A DNA stretch of 64,000 nt from Actinomadura sp. K4S16 (lineage in GTDB: Bacteria > Actinomycetota > Actinomycetes > Streptosporangiales > Streptosporangiaceae), in NCBI RefSeq assembly GCF_008327685.1, contig NZ_BDDE01000011.1, forward strand, positions 266,361 through 330,360. The letters run 5' to 3'. The notes under the pieces are model-generated. The model made no database searches, had not been told where the DNA came from, and was given only the letters and a program-made list of their open reading frames with translations. Within the stretch, counting starts at the first letter, position 1, and every line of letters begins with the position of its first letter. Shown here piece after piece: positions 1-9,659 of the stretch. The translations under genes were made by a program, and so were the position numbers.

Positions 1-166
1 GGTCCGGGCGCCGGTCCTGGACGAGCCGGGCGATCATGTCGATCAGCCCGCGCACGGCGTTCACCGGCGTCCCGTCCGGCGCCGTCACCGACTCGGGGAC
101 CCCGAAGAAGGCGCGGAAGTACAACGACGGCGTGTCCAGCAGCATCAGCCCGCTCATGGGCCACAT
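1..166 (-). CDS. 5'-3' exonuclease family protein (PIN/FEN-like), N-terminal fragment
   Basis: Reading the minus strand from an ATG at 166 (or the in-frame ATG at 157) gives a start resembling actinobacterial stand-alone 5'-3' exonucleases related to the Pol I N-terminal domain: [20 protein letters not shown], followed by a stretch ending [10 protein letters not shown]. The [14 protein letters not shown] segment corresponds to the first acidic metal-binding strand of the PIN-like nuclease fold. The gene runs off the left edge, so only about 55 codons are visible and the H3TH DNA-binding region cannot be checked. It is divergent from the M24 peptidase gene. The start is uncertain because no clear ribosome site precedes either ATG. 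Confidence 0.7.
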   Translation of the reverse strand, partial: MWPMSGLMLLDTPSLYFRAFFGVPESVTAPDGTPVNAVRGLIDMIARLVQDRRPD

Positions 167-243
167 GCTGCCACGCGGGCCGGGTCGGCGGCGCCCGGAC
201 GCCCCTGGGATCCTGGTACCGGCCACTGGAGAGGATCGAACAT

Positions 244-1365
244 ATGGAGACGGATGTGACAACGGAGTTGTATCCGCGCGAGCGCGTCGGCCTGGTGCGC
301 GAGGCGACGGCGAAGGCGGGCCTCGGGGCCGTGCTGCTGACACCCGGCCCGGACCTGCGGTACGTCACCGGGTACGACGCCAAGCAGCTGGAGCGGCTCA
401 CCTGCCTGGTGGTCCCGGCCGACGGCGAGCCGTTCCTGGTCGTCCCGAGGCTGGAGCTGCCCGCCGCCCAGGAGTCGCCGGCGGGCTCGCTCGGGCTGGA
501 GCTGGTGCCGTGGGACGAGACCGACGACCCGTACGCGCTGGTGGCCGACCGCCTCCCGCGGGACGTGGGGACCGTCGGTCTGGCCGACCGGATGTGGGCG
601 GTGATGGCGCTGCGGTTCCGCGGCGCGATGCCCGGCGCCGAGCAGACCGCGGCCGGGGCCGTGCTGCGGGAGCTGCGGATGCGCAAGAGCGCGGCCGAGG
701 TCGCCGCGCTGCGGGAGGCGGGGGAGGCGATCGACCGCGTGCACCGCCTGGTCCCCGGCCTCCTGAAGGCCGGCCGGACCGAGCGCGAGGTCGGCCGCGA
801 CATCGCCGACGCGATCATCGCCGAGGGGCACGCCCAGGTCGACTTCGTCATCGTCGGCTCGGGTCCGAACGGCGCGAACCCGCACGCCGAGCTGTCGGAC
901 CGGGTCATCCGGCCCGGCGAGCCCGTCGTGGTCGACATCGGCGGGACGATGCCGAGCGGCTACTGCTCGGACTCGACCCGCAACTACTGCGTGGGCGAGC
1001 CGCCCGCCGACTACCAGGCGTACTTCGCGGTGCTGCTGGAGGCGCAGCGGGCCTCGTGCGAGGCCGTGCGCCCGGGGGCCACGCCGGAGGCGGTGGACGC
1101 GGCGGGCCGCGACATCATCGCCGCCGCCGGGCACGGCGAGCACTTCTTCCACCGCACCGGCCACGGCATCGGACTGGAGTCGCACGAGGAGCCCTACATC
1201 GTCGCCGGCAACCGCGAGCCGCTGGAGCCGGGAATGGCGTTCTCGATCGAGCCGGGCATTTACCCGGGGCCGCACGGCGCCCGCATCGAGGACATCGTCG
1301 TGTGCACCGAGGACGGCTACGAGCCGATGAACACCACCGAGCGCGGGCTGGTGGTCGTGGACTGA
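244..1365 (+). CDS. M24 family metallopeptidase (Xaa-Pro aminopeptidase/prolidase-like)
   Basis: A 373-residue cytoplasmic protein with the creatinase-like N-terminal domain (about 1-145) and a pita-bread catalytic domain (about 150-370). The five expected metal ligands are visible: D231, D243, H307 (in HRTGHGIG), E336 (in SIEPGIY) and E349 (in RIED). This pattern is typical of dinuclear Mn/Co prolidases that cleave the bond before proline in peptides. It has no signal peptide. The ATG at 244 is preceded by a GAGAGGATC-type ribosome site. The gene stands alone and is followed by a strong hairpin terminator. Exact peptide specificity cannot be read from sequence. Confidence 0.9.
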   Translation: METDVTTELYPRERVGLVREATAKAGLGAVLLTPGPDLRYVTGYDAKQLERLTCLVVPADGEPFLVVPRLELPAAQESPAGSLGLELVPWDETDDPYALVADRLPRDVGTVGLADRMWAVMALRFRGAMPGAEQTAAGAVLRELRMRKSAAEVAALREAGEAIDRVHRLVPGLLKAGRTEREVGRDIADAIIAEGHAQVDFVIVGSGPNGANPHAELSDRVIRPGEPVVVDIGGTMPSGYCSDSTRNYCVGEPPADYQAYFAVLLEAQRASCEAVRPGATPEAVDAAGRDIIAAAGHGEHFFHRTGHGIGLESHEEPYIVAGNREPLEPGMAFSIEPGIYPGPHGARIEDIVVCTEDGYEPMNTTERGLVVVD

Positions 1366-1400
1366 CACCGGTCCCGGACGCGCCGGGACGCCTCGACGGG

Positions 1401-1438
1401 CACGTGGGCATGAACGGGTTCTGGTTCATGCCCACGTG
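1401..1438 (+). terminator. Hairpin terminator after the M24 peptidase
   Basis: A perfect 15-bp stem (1401-1415 pairing with 1424-1438) with an 8-nt loop, followed by an ATTTTC run. It begins 36 bases after the peptidase stop and separates it from the ABC operon. Confidence 0.85.
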
Positions 1439-1452
1439 TCATTTTCGGTCGT

Positions 1453-1472
1453 CTCAAATTGAGGCGGAAACG
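1453..1472. promoter_or_regulatory. Candidate operator upstream of the first ABC importer operon
   Basis: An 11-bp palindrome CTCAAATTGAG (1453-1463) is followed directly by GGAAACG (1466-1472), which equals one arm of the LacI-type operator found at 7957. A further dyad (1502-1509 with 1524-1531, arms CCGGACCG/CGGTCCGG) lies downstream. These are the only regulatory-looking elements in the 250-base gap before the operon. Their use is inferred. Confidence 0.35.
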
Positions 1473-1621
1473 GCCCGGTAACGATCTCTGCACCAAATGC
1501 TCCGGACCGTACGCTGCCGGTTGCGGTCCGGGCGTCCGGCCCTGTACCTCCTTGTTGCACTGTTACGCGGGGGTAAACGAAATTCCTCCGCATCAACGTG
1601 CCGTGACGAAGAGGAGACGCC

Positions 1622-2851
1622 GTGGCAGAGGTCGACCTGACCAGCGTCGGGAAGGTCTATCCCGACGGCACGCGGGCCGTGACCGACCTGAACCTCCACA
1701 TCGCCGACGGGGAGTTCCTCGTCCTGGTGGGCCCGTCGGGCTGCGGCAAGACGACCGCGCTGCGGATGGTCGCCGGGCTGGAGGAGATCTCCGAGGGCGA
1801 GGTCACGATCGGCGGCCGGGTCGTCAACCGGGTGCCGTCCCGGGACCGCGACGTCGCGATGGTGTTCCAGAGCTACGCCCTCTACCCGCACCTGTCGGTG
1901 CGCGACAACATCGGCTTCGGGCTGTCGCTGCGCAAGCTGCCGAAGTCCGAGATCCGGGAGAAGGTCGACAAGGCCGCGCGGACCCTCGGCCTGACCGACT
2001 ACCTGGACAAGAAGCCCCGCAACCTCTCGGGCGGGCAGCGGCAGCGCGTCGCGATGGGCCGCGCGATCGTCCGCGAGCCGCAGGCCTTCCTGATGGACGA
2101 GCCGCTGTCCAACCTCGACGCCAAGCTGCGCGTCCAGATGCGCGCCGAGATCGCGCGCATCCAGCGCGACCTCGGCGTCACCACCATCTACGTCACCCAC
2201 GACCAGACCGAGGCGATGACGCTCGGCGACCGGGTCGCGGTGATGAAGAAGGGGCGGCTGCAGCAGGTCGCCGCGCCGCAGGAGCTCTACGACCGGCCGG
2301 CGAACCTGTTCGTCGCCGGATTCATCGGCTCACCGGCCATGAACCTGATCCAGGGCACGCTGTCCGGCGACGCGGCGAACCCGCGCCTGGAGATCGGCGG
2401 CCAGACCCTGACGCTCCCGGCCGAGGTGCTGACCGAGCGCCCGGCCCTGGCGTCCCACCTCGGGAGCGACGTCGTCGTCGGCATCCGGCCCGAGGACATG
2501 GAGGACTCCGAGCTCGTGGAGACGCCCGAGGGGTCCGGGCTCACCTCCACCGCCGACCTCGTGGAGGCGATGGGCTCGGACGTGCTGGTGCACTTCGCGA
2601 TCGAGGCGTCCCAGGTCGTCACCGAGGACACCAAGGAGCTCGCGCGCGACGCGGGGACCGACGTGCTGGGGCACCTGGAGAAGCCCCGCACGGACCTGGT
2701 CGCGCGGTTCAGCCCGCGCACCCGCGTGAAGGTGGGCGACCCGGTGACGATCCGCGTCGACACCGGCCGCCTGCACTTCTTCGATATCGAGACGGGCGCG
2801 TCGATCTGGGGACCAGGCGACGCCGCTCCGGCCAGGGAGGATGAGGAATGA
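1622..2851 (+). CDS. Sugar ABC transporter ATP-binding protein (UgpC/MsmK/MsiK type)
   Basis: A 409-residue ATPase that would power a CUT1-family carbohydrate importer from the cytoplasmic face. Walker A GPSGCGKT is at 37-44, the LSGGQ signature at 135-139 followed by [10 protein letters not shown], and Walker B FLMDE at 156-160, with the switch histidine in YVTHDQTEAM. The C-terminal half is the TOBE/OB regulatory region; it is longer than in E. coli MalK because of an extra segment around 320-355. The GTG at 1622 has an AAGAGGAGA ribosome site. The stop overlaps the binding-protein ATG by 4 bp, so the two are translationally coupled. It may also serve the ATPase-less importer at 12849-15978. 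Confidence 0.93.
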   Translation: MAEVDLTSVGKVYPDGTRAVTDLNLHIADGEFLVLVGPSGCGKTTALRMVAGLEEISEGEVTIGGRVVNRVPSRDRDVAMVFQSYALYPHLSVRDNIGFGLSLRKLPKSEIREKVDKAARTLGLTDYLDKKPRNLSGGQRQRVAMGRAIVREPQAFLMDEPLSNLDAKLRVQMRAEIARIQRDLGVTTIYVTHDQTEAMTLGDRVAVMKKGRLQQVAAPQELYDRPANLFVAGFIGSPAMNLIQGTLSGDAANPRLEIGGQTLTLPAEVLTERPALASHLGSDVVVGIRPEDMEDSELVETPEGSGLTSTADLVEAMGSDVLVHFAIEASQVVTEDTKELARDAGTDVLGHLEKPRTDLVARFSPRTRVKVGDPVTIRVDTGRLHFFDIETGASIWGPGDAAPAREDEE

Positions 2852-4215
2852 CGGTCAGCTTTGCCGGCGGGGGGACCTCCCCCCGCACCCCCCGATCCGG
2901 CTTCGGCCGGCGGGTGACGGGAGCCGCCGTCGCGGCGGGCCTGCTGCTGTCGGCGGCCGCCGCGTGCGGCGGCGACGACAAGGGCGACGACTCCGGGCCC
3001 GCGGGCGGGGGTGAGCTGAAGGGCACCACCATCGAGGTCGCGGCCAAGTGGACCGGTCCGGAGGAGGCGAACTTCCGCAAGGTCCTGCAGGCGTTCGAGA
3101 AGAAGACCGGGGCGAAGGTCAACTACGCCTCCACCGGTGAGAACACCGACGCCTACCTCGGCCCGCGCATCGAGGCCAAGAACCCGCCGGACGTGGCGAT
3201 CCTGCCGCAGCCGGGCCTGATGCAGCAGTACGCCGGCAAGGGCGCGCTGAAGCCCCTCGCCGACGACGTGGTGACGCAGGTCGGCCAGAACTTCGCGCCG
3301 TACTGGAAGGAGCTCGGCTCCTCCGACGGCAAGACCTACGGCGTCATCGTCAAGGCCGCCTACAAGTCGATCCTCTGGTACCGGCCGGAGGCGCTCGACG
3401 AGGCCGGCGTCCAGCCGCCCGCGGCGTGGGCCGACCTGACCAAGGCGGCGGGCACGCTGCAGGACGCGGGCACCACCCCGTTCACGCTCGCCGCGGGGCC
3501 GCAGGACTCCTGGACGCTGACCGACTGGTTCGAGAACGTCTACCTGTCGCAGGCCGGGCCGGAGAACTACGACAAGCTCGCCAAGCACGAGATCAAGTGG
3601 ACCGACCCCAGCGTGGGCAAGGCGCTGGAGACGCTCGCCGAGATCTGGGGCAAGGGCGACTACCTGAACGGCGGCGTCGCGACCGCGACCAAGACCAAGT
3701 TCGACGAGTCGGTCACCCAGGTGTTCGGCCAGCAGAAGGCCGCCATGGTGTACGGCGGCGACTTCGCCGCCGCCAACATCGCCACCACCAAGGCCAAGGT
3801 CGGCACGGACGCCAAGGTGTTCGCCTTCCCGAAGGCCGGCGACACCGCCCCGGCGATCCTCGGCGGCGACGTCGCGGTCGCGCTGAAGGACGGCAAGGGC
3901 GCGCAGGAGCTCATGAAGTACCTCGCCTCGCCCGAGGCGGGCACGGTGTGGGCCGGGCTCGGCGGCTACCTGACGCCGAACAAGAACGTCAAGCCCGACG
4001 CCTACTCCGACCCGATCGCCAAGCAGCTGGTCACCCAGCTCCAGCAGTCCGGCGACGCCGCCCGCTACGACATGTCCGACCTGGCGCCCGCCGCGTTCGG
4101 CGCGACCCCCGGCAAGGGCGAGTGGGAGGCGCTGCGCCAGTTCGTGCAGAACCCGACCGACGTCAAGGGCACGCAGGCCAAGCTCGAGGCCGAGGCGGCC
4201 AAGGCGTACAAGTAG
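2848..4215 (+). CDS. Extracellular solute-binding lipoprotein, family 1 (sugar)
   Basis: A 455-residue binding protein of the CUT1 class. An arginine-containing N-region and hydrophobic stretch end in a lipobox LSAAAAC with the acylated cysteine at 40, followed by an acidic, glycine-rich linker. The mature protein has the family features: a start like TIEVAAKWTGPEEANF, a central SGEA/GVIVKAAYKSILWYRPE strand-helix region and a C-terminal ALRQFVQNP segment. It would be anchored outside the membrane and deliver sugar to the two permeases encoded immediately downstream. The ATG overlaps the upstream stop. The ligand is not deducible; the transport class suggests an oligosaccharide or glycoside. 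Confidence 0.9.
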   Translation: MTVSFAGGGTSPRTPRSGFGRRVTGAAVAAGLLLSAAAACGGDDKGDDSGPAGGGELKGTTIEVAAKWTGPEEANFRKVLQAFEKKTGAKVNYASTGENTDAYLGPRIEAKNPPDVAILPQPGLMQQYAGKGALKPLADDVVTQVGQNFAPYWKELGSSDGKTYGVIVKAAYKSILWYRPEALDEAGVQPPAAWADLTKAAGTLQDAGTTPFTLAAGPQDSWTLTDWFENVYLSQAGPENYDKLAKHEIKWTDPSVGKALETLAEIWGKGDYLNGGVATATKTKFDESVTQVFGQQKAAMVYGGDFAAANIATTKAKVGTDAKVFAFPKAGDTAPAILGGDVAVALKDGKGAQELMKYLASPEAGTVWAGLGGYLTPNKNVKPDAYSDPIAKQLVTQLQQSGDAARYDMSDLAPAAFGATPGKGEWEALRQFVQNPTDVKGTQAKLEAEAAKAYK

Positions 4216-4239
4216 GGCCCACAAGTAGGGAACCCCTGA

Positions 4240-5625
4240 ATGAAGGCTCCGAATGAGGAGGTGCCGCCGGCCGCGACGGCCGGCGGCGCCGCCGCCGTCG
4301 CCGCTCCGGCCGCCCCCCAGGGCCGCCGCGGGGCGCGCGAGCGGCTGACCCCGCCCTCGTGGCTGGCCCTGATGTTCCTGCTGCCGGCGCTGCTGCTGCT
4401 CGGCTTCCTGGTCGTCTACCCGATCGTCTACTCGGTGATCCGCAGTTTCTTCGACGCCTCGGGCGGCTCGTTCGTCGGCGTCGACAACTACACCGGGATC
4501 TTCAAGGGGCACGACAACCTCGTGGCGGTGCGCAACACCGCGATCTGGGTCGTCGTGGCGCCGACCGTGGTGACGATCGTGGGCCTCCTGTTCGCCGTCC
4601 TCACCGAGCGGATCCGGTGGGCGACGGTGTTCAAGCTCGTGGTGTTCATGCCCATGGCGATCTCCTTCCTCGCCTCCGGCGTGATCTTCCGGCTGGTGTA
4701 CCAGCAGGACCCGGACAAGGGCGTGGCGAACGCGGCGATGGTCGCGATCCACGACATGTTCCGGCAGGACACCACCTACCCGGGCGCCGCGCCCCGCGGC
4801 GGCGGGAGCGCACCGGTCCGACAGGAGGGCGGCGCCGTGGTCACGGTGCGGCCCGTCTCGGCCGGGCAGAGCGCGCTCGTCCCGCTGCTGAGGGTCAAGC
4901 CCGAGTACCTGCCGAAGTCAGCCGAGCCCGCCGCGCAGCCCCCGGCAGCCAAGCCGGGCCAGCTGACCGGCACGGTCTGGTTCGACTTCACCCGGGGCGG
5001 CGGCGGGCAGCAGAACGCCCCGAACTCCGGTGAGTCCGGCCTGCCGGGCATCCGGGTCGAGGCGGTCCAGGGCGGCAAGGTGGTCGCCAAGGCGACCACG
5101 GAGGCCGACGGCACGTTCACGATGAAGAAGGTGCCGGACGGGGCGTACACGATCCGGCTGCCCAAGGACAACTTCACCACCGCTTACCAGGGCGCCGAGT
5201 GGCTGGGCGACACCCTCATCACCCCGGCGATCATCGTGTCGTACCTGTGGGTGTGGTCGGGCTTCGCGATGGTGCTGATCGCCGCGGGGCTCGCCGCCAT
5301 CCCGCGCGACGCGCTGGAGGCGGCGCGGGTGGACGGCGCCACCGAGTGGCAGGTGTTCCGGCGGGTGACGATCCCGCTCCTCGCGCCCGTCCTGATGGTG
5401 GTGCTGGTGACGCTCGTCATCAACGTCCTGAAGGTCTTCGACCTCGTCTACATCATCGGCGGCGGCGATCCGAACGCCAGCGTGCTGGCCCTGCAGATGT
5501 GGACCGAGTCGTTCGGCGGCGGCAACGACCAGGGCTCCGGCAGCGCCATCGCGGTGCTGCTGTTCCTGCTCGTGCTGCCCGCCATGCTGTTCAACGTCCG
5601 GCGAATGCGGCAGGAGCGCAAATGA
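4240..5625 (+). CDS. Sugar ABC permease (MalF-like) with an extracytoplasmic beta-sandwich insertion
   Basis: A 461-residue inner-membrane permease, far longer than the usual 290-320. Predicted TM segments lie near 41-66, 100-121, 130-153, 326-351, 381-406 and 436-452. The EAA loop that docks the ATPase is at 360-382 (EAARVDGATEW then RVTIPLLAP). Between TM3 and TM4, on the outer side, is a 150-residue insertion (about 172-322): a Pro/Ala/Gly-rich linker, then a domain at about 240-308 with the pattern GTVWFD, GLPGIRVEAV, TEADGTFTMKKVPDGAYTI. This is the signature of carboxypeptidase-regulatory/SdrD-B-like prealbumin folds. It is part of the four-gene importer operon, and its stop overlaps the next ATG by 4 bp. 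Confidence 0.9.
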   Translation: MKAPNEEVPPAATAGGAAAVAAPAAPQGRRGARERLTPPSWLALMFLLPALLLLGFLVVYPIVYSVIRSFFDASGGSFVGVDNYTGIFKGHDNLVAVRNTAIWVVVAPTVVTIVGLLFAVLTERIRWATVFKLVVFMPMAISFLASGVIFRLVYQQDPDKGVANAAMVAIHDMFRQDTTYPGAAPRGGGSAPVRQEGGAVVTVRPVSAGQSALVPLLRVKPEYLPKSAEPAAQPPAAKPGQLTGTVWFDFTRGGGGQQNAPNSGESGLPGIRVEAVQGGKVVAKATTEADGTFTMKKVPDGAYTIRLPKDNFTTAYQGAEWLGDTLITPAIIVSYLWVWSGFAMVLIAAGLAAIPRDALEAARVDGATEWQVFRRVTIPLLAPVLMVVLVTLVINVLKVFDLVYIIGGGDPNASVLALQMWTESFGGGNDQGSGSAIAVLLFLLVLPAMLFNVRRMRQERK

Positions 5626-6560
5626 GCACCGCGGAGAAGGACGCCCCGGCGCCCTCCGGGGCCGGCGGCGGCAACGGCGCGGCGGGAGCGCCGCGCCGGG
5701 GTGTGGCCGCCCGCGTCGTAGGGAAGGTCGGGGGGACCGCCGCCCAGGCGCTGCTGGTCCTGATCGCGGTGTTCTGGCTGGTGCCGACCCTCGGCCTGCT
5801 GGTCGCCTCGCTGCGCTCCAACGAGGACAACAACGCCGACGGCTGGTGGAACGTGTTCGCCAAGCCGGCGCAGCTGACGACCGAGTCCTACAGCGCGCTG
5901 CTGGACAAGGGCGACTTCGTCGACTCGTTCTGGAACACGGTGCTGATCACCGTTCCGGCGACGCTGCTGGTGGTCGCGATCGCCTCGCTGGCCGCCTACG
6001 CGTTCGCCTGGATGGAGTTCCCCGGACGGGACTGGCTGTTCCTGCTCGTCGTGGCGCTGCTGGTGGTGCCGATCCAGGTCGCGCTGATCCCGGTCGCCAA
6101 GCTCTACGGCAAGATCGAGTTCGGCGGGTTCCAGATGTTCGGCTCGGTCACCGGCGTGGTGCTGTTCCACGTCGCGTTCGGGCTGCCGTTCGCCATCTTC
6201 CTGCTCCGCAACTTCTTCGCGGCGATCCCCCGGGACCTGCTGGAGGCGGCGCGGATGGACGGCGGCTCGGAGTGGACGATCTTCCGCCGGGTGATCTTCC
6301 CGCTGGGCGGTCCGGCGATCGCCTCGCTGGGCATCTTCCAGTTCCTGTGGGTGTGGAACGACCTGCTGGTCGCGCTGGTGTTCGCCGACACCGAGTCGCA
6401 GCCGATGACCAAGTGGCTGCAGTCGCAGATGCGGCAGTTCACCGGCAACATCGACATCCTCGCGCCCGGCGCGTTCCTGTCGCTGGTCGTCCCGCTGGCG
6501 GTCTTCTTCGCCTTCCAGCGCTACTTCGTCCAGGGAGTCCTCGCGGGCTCGGTGAAGTGA
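5622..6560 (+). CDS. Sugar ABC permease (MalG-like)
   Basis: A 312-residue inner-membrane permease, second half of the heterodimeric channel. A basic/Ala-rich cytoplasmic N-terminus is followed by six TM segments. The EAA motif EAARMDGGSEWTIFRRVIFP precedes the fifth TM. The C-terminus, RYFVQGVLAGSVK, is the classic MalG-type ending. The start is set at the ATG that overlaps the upstream permease stop (ATGA); a longer open frame upstream lacks family similarity. Two hairpins follow the stop, closing the operon. Confidence 0.93.
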   Translation: MSTAEKDAPAPSGAGGGNGAAGAPRRGVAARVVGKVGGTAAQALLVLIAVFWLVPTLGLLVASLRSNEDNNADGWWNVFAKPAQLTTESYSALLDKGDFVDSFWNTVLITVPATLLVVAIASLAAYAFAWMEFPGRDWLFLLVVALLVVPIQVALIPVAKLYGKIEFGGFQMFGSVTGVVLFHVAFGLPFAIFLLRNFFAAIPRDLLEAARMDGGSEWTIFRRVIFPLGGPAIASLGIFQFLWVWNDLLVALVFADTESQPMTKWLQSQMRQFTGNIDILAPGAFLSLVVPLAVFFAFQRYFVQGVLAGSVK

Positions 6561-6590
6561 CCTCCGGGGACGAGACGGTCCCCCGCGCGA

Positions 6591-6625
6591 CGGTGCCCAC
6601 GGCCTCTCCGAGGCCGTGGGCACCG
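6591..6625 (+). terminator. Hairpin terminator closing the ABC importer operon
   Basis: A 15-bp stem (6591-6605 with 6611-6625) and a 5-nt loop, 30 bases after the permease stop. It sits between convergent genes and could act in both directions. Confidence 0.8.
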
Positions 6626-6644
6626 ATCTGTTCCGGCGCATCAT

Positions 6645-6666
6645 TGTGGGGGAACGATCCCCCACA
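6645..6666 (-). terminator. Second hairpin between convergent transporter genes
   Basis: An 8-bp perfect stem TGTGGGGG/CCCCCACA (6645-6652 with 6659-6666) around AACGAT. It lies 30 bases beyond the stop of the minus-strand ATPase and probably terminates that gene. Confidence 0.6.
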
Positions 6667-6695
6667 CCCCCTGGTGCGCTTCGCGCTTGTGAGGG

Positions 6696-7943
<1,248 letters not shown>

Positions 7944-7956
7944 CCGAACCCCTTGT

Positions 7957-7968
7957 GGAAACGTTTCC
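7957..7968. promoter_or_regulatory. LacI-family operator 1 (perfect palindrome)
   Basis: GGAAACGTTTCC, a perfect 12-bp palindrome with the central CG typical of LacI/GalR operators, 13 bases upstream of the orphan ATPase ATG. Confidence 0.8.
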
Positions 7969-8020
7969 GCCGTTCCCCTGTCGAGCAGGGGATATGTCGT
8001 AATGGCTGGAGTAAACATCA

Positions 8021-8034
8021 TGGAATCGTTTCCA
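8021..8034. promoter_or_regulatory. LacI-family operator 2 (near-palindrome)
   Basis: TGGAATCGTTTCCA matches operator 1 except for one base in the left arm. It is centred 65 bp from operator 1, between the ATPase and lacI-type genes, and so is suited to control both divergent promoters. Confidence 0.65.
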
Positions 8035-8088
8035 GGGGAGACTCATCGTGAGAAGATGATCGAAACGGTCGAGAGGGGCGGGGCGGTC

Positions 8089-9111
8089 ATGGCGGAGCGG
8101 CGGTCGGCGACGATCAAGGACGTGGCCGCGGCGGCGGGCGTCGGCATCGCCACCGTCTCGCGGGTGTTCTCCGGGACGGGCTCGGCGAGCGCCGCGACCC
8201 GCGAACGGGTGCTGGCGGCGGCCCGCGAGCTGGACTACCGGCCGAGCGCCCTCGGCCGGGGGCTGAAGCTGCGCCGCAGCGGCGGCATCGGCCTGGTCGT
8301 CCCCGACGTCACCGACCCGTTCTGCGCCGAGCTGGTCGCGGGCGTGCTGGCCTGCGCCCGCACCCTCGGCGAGCACGTCATCGTGGACGCCGCGCACGGC
8401 GACCCGGCCCGCGAGGCCGAGATCGTCGACCGGCTCGTCGAGCAGCGGGTCGACGGGATCATCGCGCTGCCCGCGGGGGACCAGGCCGACTGGCGCGCCG
8501 CGGCCCGGGTGTGCTCCAGCGTCGTGTTCGCCGACCGCGTCCTGCCCGGGCTGCCGGACGTCCCGTCCGTCCTCGCCGACGACGCGGGCGGCGTCCGGTC
8601 CCTCGCGGAGTACCTCGTCGGGCTCGGGCACCGCCGCATCGGGTTCCTCGGCGGGGCGCCGGGCCGCCCGCCGGGGGTGCGCGAGCGCGCGTTCCGCGAG
8701 ACCCTGGCCCAGCTGGGGGTGCCCGTGGAGGAGGACCTGATCGTGGCCGCCCGGCCCGCCCGCGACGCCGCCTACGCCGCCGCCGCCGGGCTGCTGCAGC
8801 GCCGCGCGGACGCCACCGCCGTGCTGGCCGCCGGCCACCTGCTCGGCGAGGCCGCCGTGCTGGTCGCCCGCGAGCTGGACCTGCGGGTGCCCGCCGACGT
8901 GTCCATCGCCATGATGGACGACGTCGCGTGGGCCGAGCTGTGCGACCCGCCGCTCACCGCCGTGGCCAGGCCCGGCCACGACATCGGCTACCGCGCCTGC
9001 GAGCTGCTGCTGCGCGAGCCCGCCCGGCGCGGCCGCGGAGGCCCGGTCCTGCTGCCGACGGAGCTGGTGGTGCGCGGCAGCTGCGGACCGCTGCGCACCG
9101 TGCGCCGCTGA
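8089..9111 (+). CDS. LacI family transcriptional regulator
   Basis: A 340-residue repressor. The N-terminal helix-turn-helix spans about 9-28 (IKDVAAAAGVGIATVSRVFS), followed by the hinge helix (RPSALGRGL) and a periplasmic-binding-protein-like effector domain starting IGLVVPDVTDPFCAEL. The start is placed at the ATG with GAGAGGGG upstream; an in-frame ATG at 8056 is an alternative adding 11 residues. It is divergent from the orphan sugar ATPase, with two LacI-type operators between them. Autoregulation and control of the ATPase are therefore likely. The effector sugar is unknown. Confidence 0.92.
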   Translation: MAERRSATIKDVAAAAGVGIATVSRVFSGTGSASAATRERVLAAARELDYRPSALGRGLKLRRSGGIGLVVPDVTDPFCAELVAGVLACARTLGEHVIVDAAHGDPAREAEIVDRLVEQRVDGIIALPAGDQADWRAAARVCSSVVFADRVLPGLPDVPSVLADDAGGVRSLAEYLVGLGHRRIGFLGGAPGRPPGVRERAFRETLAQLGVPVEEDLIVAARPARDAAYAAAAGLLQRRADATAVLAAGHLLGEAAVLVARELDLRVPADVSIAMMDDVAWAELCDPPLTAVARPGHDIGYRACELLLREPARRGRGGPVLLPTELVVRGSCGPLRTVRR

Positions 9112-9218
9112 CCTTCGCCCCTCACCGGGGCCCGCCGGGGCCTCGGCCCCGGCGGGCAAGGCCGATCCGTGATCCCATGCGGGCCCGCGCACCGGCTCCG
9201 GCGCGCTAGATTTCCCGC

Positions 9219-9659
9219 GTGGAGGAGATCGATCGTCAGATCATGGCGCTGCTGGCCGACGACGGGCGGATGAGTTTCACCGACCTGGCCAAGGAGACGG
9301 GGCTGTCGGTGTCGGCGGTGCACCAGCGCGTCCGGCGGCTGCAGAAGCGCGGCGTCATCACCGGCTTCGCCGCGCAGCTCGACACCCGGCAGATCGGCCT
9401 GCCGCTGACCGCGTTCGTGTCGATCAAACCGATCGACCCGGCCGCCCCCGACGACGCCCCCGAGCGGCTGGCGCATCTCCAGGCGATCGAGGCGTGCCAC
9501 TCGGTGGCGGGCGACGAGAGCTACATCCTCAAGGTCCGGGTCGCCTCCCCGAACGAGCTGGAGGACCTGCTCCAGAAGATCCGCGCCGCCGCGAACGTCG
9601 CGACGCGCACCACGGTCGTCCTCAGCACCCCCTGGGAGGCGCGGCGCCCGCCCCTGTAG
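9219..9659 (+). CDS. Lrp/AsnC family transcriptional regulator
   Basis: A 146-residue feast/famine regulator. The N-terminal winged HTH covers about 1-50 (IDRQIMALLADDGRMSFTDL, then TGLSVSAVHQRVRRLQKRGVI). A RAM/Lrp ligand-binding domain follows, with the GDESYILKVRV strand. The GTG at 9219 gives the family-typical beginning EEIDRQI. Such proteins form octamers or dimers of dimers and usually sense amino acids. It ends one base before the convergent LLM oxidoreductase gene ends, leaving no intergenic space. Its target is unknown. Confidence 0.9.
   Translation: MEEIDRQIMALLADDGRMSFTDLAKETGLSVSAVHQRVRRLQKRGVITGFAAQLDTRQIGLPLTAFVSIKPIDPAAPDDAPERLAHLQAIEACHSVAGDESYILKVRVASPNELEDLLQKIRAAANVATRTTVVLSTPWEARRPPL

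Noticed and set aside
36..1481. Long plus-strand and minus-strand ORFs overlapping the M24 peptidase gene
   Set aside because: They are Arg/Ala/Gly-rich shadow frames caused by high third-position GC; the peptidase frame has all five metal ligands.
2287..4752. 821-codon minus-strand ORF across the binding-protein gene
   Set aside because: Antisense shadow with low-complexity R/G/A/V/D content; the plus-strand frame has a lipobox and family features.
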